NCBI GenBank assembly: GCA_946887385.1
Contig: CAMPKU010000183.1
Location: forward strand, 1-9,372
Origin: an uncultured Gammaproteobacteria bacterium
GTDB lineage: Bacteria > Pseudomonadota > Gammaproteobacteria > Rariloculales > Rariloculaceae
Direction of reading: 5' to 3'
Length of the DNA: 9,372 bases
How positions within the stretch are numbered: the first letter of the stretch is position 1; every line of letters begins with the position of its first letter. Shown piece after piece: positions 7,189 through 9,372 of the stretch. The position numbers and the translations under genes were made by a program. The notes under the pieces were generated by a model, which saw only the letters and a list, made by a program, of their open reading frames with translations, had not been told where the DNA came from and ran no database searches.

Positions 7189-8223
7189 ATGCGCTTCGAA
7201 CAACCGACGGCCCCGCACGCGCGCCCTCTCGTCAGCGTGCCCGTGATCATGCGCCGCGTGCTCTACGCGCTCGTGCCGGCCGCGCTCTGCCACACGTGGT
7301 ACTTCGGCCCCGGCTTGCTCGTGAACTTCGCGCTCACGGCGCTCGCGGCGCTGTTCACGGAAGCTCTGGTGCTGAAGCTGCGCGGCCGCAAAACGCGGCA
7401 TGCGCTGCGCGACTGGAGCGCGCTCGTGACGGCGGCACTGCTTTCGTTCGCGCTGCCCCCGTTCGTGCCGTTTTGGATTCCGCTGATCGGCGGCGCCATC
7501 TCGATCACGCTCGCGAAACAACTTTACGGCGGTCTCGGCAAGAATTTGTTCAATCCGGCCATGGTCGGCTACGTATTTTTGATCGTGTCGTTCCCGGTCG
7601 AGATGACGCAATGGCTGCCGCCGCGCATGGGCGACATCGACTATCGCCCTCTCACCGTCGGCGAGCACGTGAGCTACGTCTTCACGGGCAGCATGCCGGC
7701 CGAGATCAGCGTCGACGCAGTCACACGTGCCACCCCGCTCGATCTCGTGAAGGAAGGGTTGCGAACCGGTCGGCCGTTCGCGGAAATTCGCGGCGGCTCG
7801 CTGTTCGGCGACTTCGGCGGCCGAGGCTGGGAGTGGGTGGCGAACTTCATCGCGCTCGGCGGGTTGTATCTGCTCTACACCGGCACGATACGCTGGCACA
7901 TTCCCACTTCGTTCTTGGTGGGGCTTTTGGCGCCCGCGATCGCGCTGTATGTTTTCGACCCTGCCGGCTTTGCGACGCCGGGATTCCATCTTTTCAGCGG
8001 CGGCACCATGCTCGGCGCCTTTTTCATCGCCACCGAGCCCGTGTCGGCGGCCGGCACCGATCGCGGCCGTCTCATTTACGGAGCCGGCATCGGCTTCCTG
8101 GTGTATGCGCTGCGCACGTGGGGCACCTATCCCGACGGCGTTGCATTCTCTGTGCTGCTCATGAACGGCGCGGTGCCGCTGATCAACCGCTACACCCGGC
8201 CCAGAATCTATGGCCAGCGCTAA
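7189..8223 (+). CDS. rnfD: Rnf/Rsx electron transport complex subunit D
   Basis: Integral membrane subunit with covalently bound FMN, homologous to NqrB. 344 aa (E. coli RsxD about 352), rich in hydrophobic helices. Recognisable blocks are LFTEALVLKLRGRK, AKQLYGGLG, FNPAMVGYV, IRWHIPTSFL, GGTMLGAFFI and the C-terminal YPDGVAF...YTRPRIYGQR. The ApbE flavinylation site fits Dxx(S/T)xAT: Asp176, Thr179, Arg180, Ala181, Thr182, with Thr182 the expected FMN attachment residue; E. coli also has a non-Gly residue at the Arg position. The family's NPFNPAM block reads NLFNPAM here. It starts 3 bases after rnfC, and its last 14 bases overlap the start of rnfG. Confidence 0.96.
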   Translation: MRFEQPTAPHARPLVSVPVIMRRVLYALVPAALCHTWYFGPGLLVNFALTALAALFTEALVLKLRGRKTRHALRDWSALVTAALLSFALPPFVPFWIPLIGGAISITLAKQLYGGLGKNLFNPAMVGYVFLIVSFPVEMTQWLPPRMGDIDYRPLTVGEHVSYVFTGSMPAEISVDAVTRATPLDLVKEGLRTGRPFAEIRGGSLFGDFGGRGWEWVANFIALGGLYLLYTGTIRWHIPTSFLVGLLAPAIALYVFDPAGFATPGFHLFSGGTMLGAFFIATEPVSAAGTDRGRLIYGAGIGFLVYALRTWGTYPDGVAFSVLLMNGAVPLINRYTRPRIYGQR

Positions 8224-8872
8224 GCCGCTGCTCACGCTTGCGGTCACCGTGGCGCTCGCGGCGGCTGCGTTTTACGGCGTCACGCAGGTGTACGACTGGA
8301 GCGACGAGCTGATCGCAGCCAACGAGCGAGCACGCGTGGTGGCCCGGCTGAACAGCGTGCTCGAGCCCGGCCTGCGCGGCCGCGACCTGACGACGACGCT
8401 GCTGGCCGTGGCGGACCCGGAGCTTCTGGGCCAAGACGAGCCGATCGACGTGTTCGTGCTCACCGATCGCGGTGCGCCGATGGCTACTGTGTTCGCGACC
8501 GTGGCGCCGCACGGTTACAACGCGGCCATCCACCTATTGATCGGCGTTTCGCCGCTGGGCACCGTGACGGGTGTTCGGGCGGTTAGCCACCGCGAGACCC
8601 AAGGACTCGGTGACGCCATCGAGACGTCGAAGAGCGACTGGATCCTGCAGTTCGACAGTAAGGCGTTGACCGCGCCGCCGGCGCAGCGTTGGGCCATCCA
8701 ACAAGACGACGGCGACTTCGATGCGATATCCGGCGCCACCGTCACCTCGCGAGCCGTGGTCCGTGCGGTGCGGGACACGTTGCTATACTTCGAGCAGCAT
8801 CGCGACGATCTGTACACGCGCGCAGCGGCAGCAGAGGCCGCCGCAGCAGCGGCCGAGACGAACGATCCATGA
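8210..8872 (+). CDS. rnfG: Rnf/Rsx electron transport complex subunit G
   Basis: Membrane-anchored subunit carrying covalent FMN on its extracytoplasmic FMN-binding domain, homologous to NqrC. 220 aa. One N-terminal membrane anchor (about residues 6-24) is followed by a soluble domain with the family blocks GYNAAIHLLIGV, SHRETQGLGD and KSDWILQF, then the flavinylation motif DAISGAT at 171-177, where Thr177 should receive FMN from an ApbE transferase (not in this window). The C terminus is a low-complexity tail of Ala and Glu (about residues 204-216), probably a disordered extension. The start overlaps rnfD by 14 bases and the stop overlaps the rnfE start (ATGA), so translation is probably coupled. 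The motif is intact and the gene looks functional. Confidence 0.96.
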   Translation: MASAKPLLTLAVTVALAAAAFYGVTQVYDWSDELIAANERARVVARLNSVLEPGLRGRDLTTTLLAVADPELLGQDEPIDVFVLTDRGAPMATVFATVAPHGYNAAIHLLIGVSPLGTVTGVRAVSHRETQGLGDAIETSKSDWILQFDSKALTAPPAQRWAIQQDDGDFDAISGATVTSRAVVRAVRDTLLYFEQHRDDLYTRAAAAEAAAAAAETNDP

Positions 8873-9372
8873 TCCCGACGACGGCAAGCTGGCACGAGGC
8901 CACGGCACCGCTTTGGCGCAGCAACCTGGCGCTCGCGCAGCTACTCGGCTTGTGCCCGCTGCTCGCGGTAACCACCACGCTGGTAGGCGGCGTCGCGCTC
9001 GGGCTCGGCAGCGCCGCGGTCGTCGTCGTGGCGAGCACGACGATGTCGCTGCTGCGAGGCGTGTTGCTGCCCAGCGTTCGAGCGCCGCTCACGCTGCTGA
9101 TTCTCGCTGGGCTCGTTACCGCGCTGGATCTTTTCAGCGAGGCCTTGTTTTACGATTTGCACGAGCTGCTCGGCCTGTTCGTTCCGCTGATCGTGGTGAA
9201 TACCGGGCTGCTGGCGCATGCCGAGAACGTGGCGAGCCGGCGCGGCGTCGCATTCACGTTCGTGTCGGCGCTCGCCACGGGCACCGGTTTCCTGTTCGCG
9301 CTCGCGGCGCTCGGTGCGCTGCGCGAGATCGTCGGAGCCGGCACGCTATTCGCTTGCCGGGCGGCCGTGAGG
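8869..9372 (+). CDS. rnfE: Rnf/Rsx electron transport complex subunit E, 3' end cut by the window edge
   Basis: Integral membrane partner of RnfA, homologous to NqrD. 168 codons are visible, open to the right edge; E. coli RsxE is about 231 aa, so roughly a quarter is missing. Family hallmarks: an N-terminal Trp/Asn/Leu-rich start leading to LAQLLGLCPLLAVTTT, several hydrophobic segments, LLGLFVPLIVVN and ALREIVGAGTLF. The first conserved cysteine is present (Cys29). The second is not: the E. coli block VTNCIVVGRAE corresponds here to VVNTGLLAHAE, putting Thr112 (codon ACC at 9202-9204) where the cysteine ligand should be. There is no frameshift. The start codon overlaps the rnfG stop (ATGA), and no strong ribosome site is seen. 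The assignment is secure; whether the RnfA/RnfE iron-sulfur centre can form normally is open. Confidence 0.93.
   Translation, partial: MIPTTASWHEATAPLWRSNLALAQLLGLCPLLAVTTTLVGGVALGLGSAAVVVVASTTMSLLRGVLLPSVRAPLTLLILAGLVTALDLFSEALFYDLHELLGLFVPLIVVNTGLLAHAENVASRRGVAFTFVSALATGTGFLFALAALGALREIVGAGTLFACRAAVR

Noticed and set aside
7714..7734. RnfD flavinylation motif with Arg instead of Gly (TRAT)
   Set aside because: That position is not strictly conserved in RnfD; E. coli RsxD also has a non-Gly residue there, and the Asp, Thr and attachment Thr are kept.
8818..8854. GCA/GCC-rich repeat at the end of rnfG
   Set aside because: It encodes an Ala/Glu-rich tail; it is low complexity without a regular repeat unit and shows no sign of a mobile or regulatory element.

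Overview
The window reads as chromosome of a high-GC (clearly above 60 % G+C by eye) proteobacterium, most likely a gammaproteobacterium. The reasons are a methionyl-tRNA synthetase of the long E. coli type (Zn ribbon plus C-terminal tRNA-binding domain), an Rnf/Rsx electron-transport operon whose proteins resemble E. coli Rsx, and tandem PilT-type pilus motors. All genes lie on the + strand and are packed with gaps of 2-7 bases or overlaps. No RNA gene, insertion sequence, CRISPR array or phage gene is visible, and no stretch over 80 bases lacks a gene.

Layout. (1) Positions 1-3165 hold a pilus/signalling operon: a soluble Ser/Thr protein kinase, cut by the left edge, followed by two consecutive PilT-family retraction ATPases of 370 and 352 aa. 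Stop-to-start gaps of 7 and 13 bases suggest one transcript. (2) Positions 3166-3241 are the only real intergenic region. It carries an extended -10 promoter, a perfect 8-bp stem-loop at the predicted transcript 5' end, and a ribosome site pointing to a TTG start for metG. (3) metG (3242-5242) encodes a complete methionyl-tRNA synthetase. (4) Two bases after metG comes an rnf operon, rnfA-rnfC-rnfD-rnfG-rnfE, which runs off the right edge inside rnfE.

How the genes work together. Rnf is a membrane complex that moves electrons between NADH and ferredoxin, coupled to an ion gradient; its E. coli Rsx version resets the SoxR redox sensor. Here RnfC (NADH, FMN, 2x[4Fe-4S]), RnfD and RnfG (covalent FMN), and RnfA/RnfE (intramembrane Fe-S pair) are encoded together. 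Two departures from the standard plan stand out. There is no rnfB between rnfA and rnfC, where the usual ABCDGE order places it. The visible RnfE has Thr112 where the family has the second conserved cysteine thought to ligate the RnfA/RnfE iron-sulfur centre. The other point of interest is the kinase fused into the pilT-pilT operon, which suggests phosphorylation control of pilus retraction. I see no wholly new system, but the Rnf locus is atypical.
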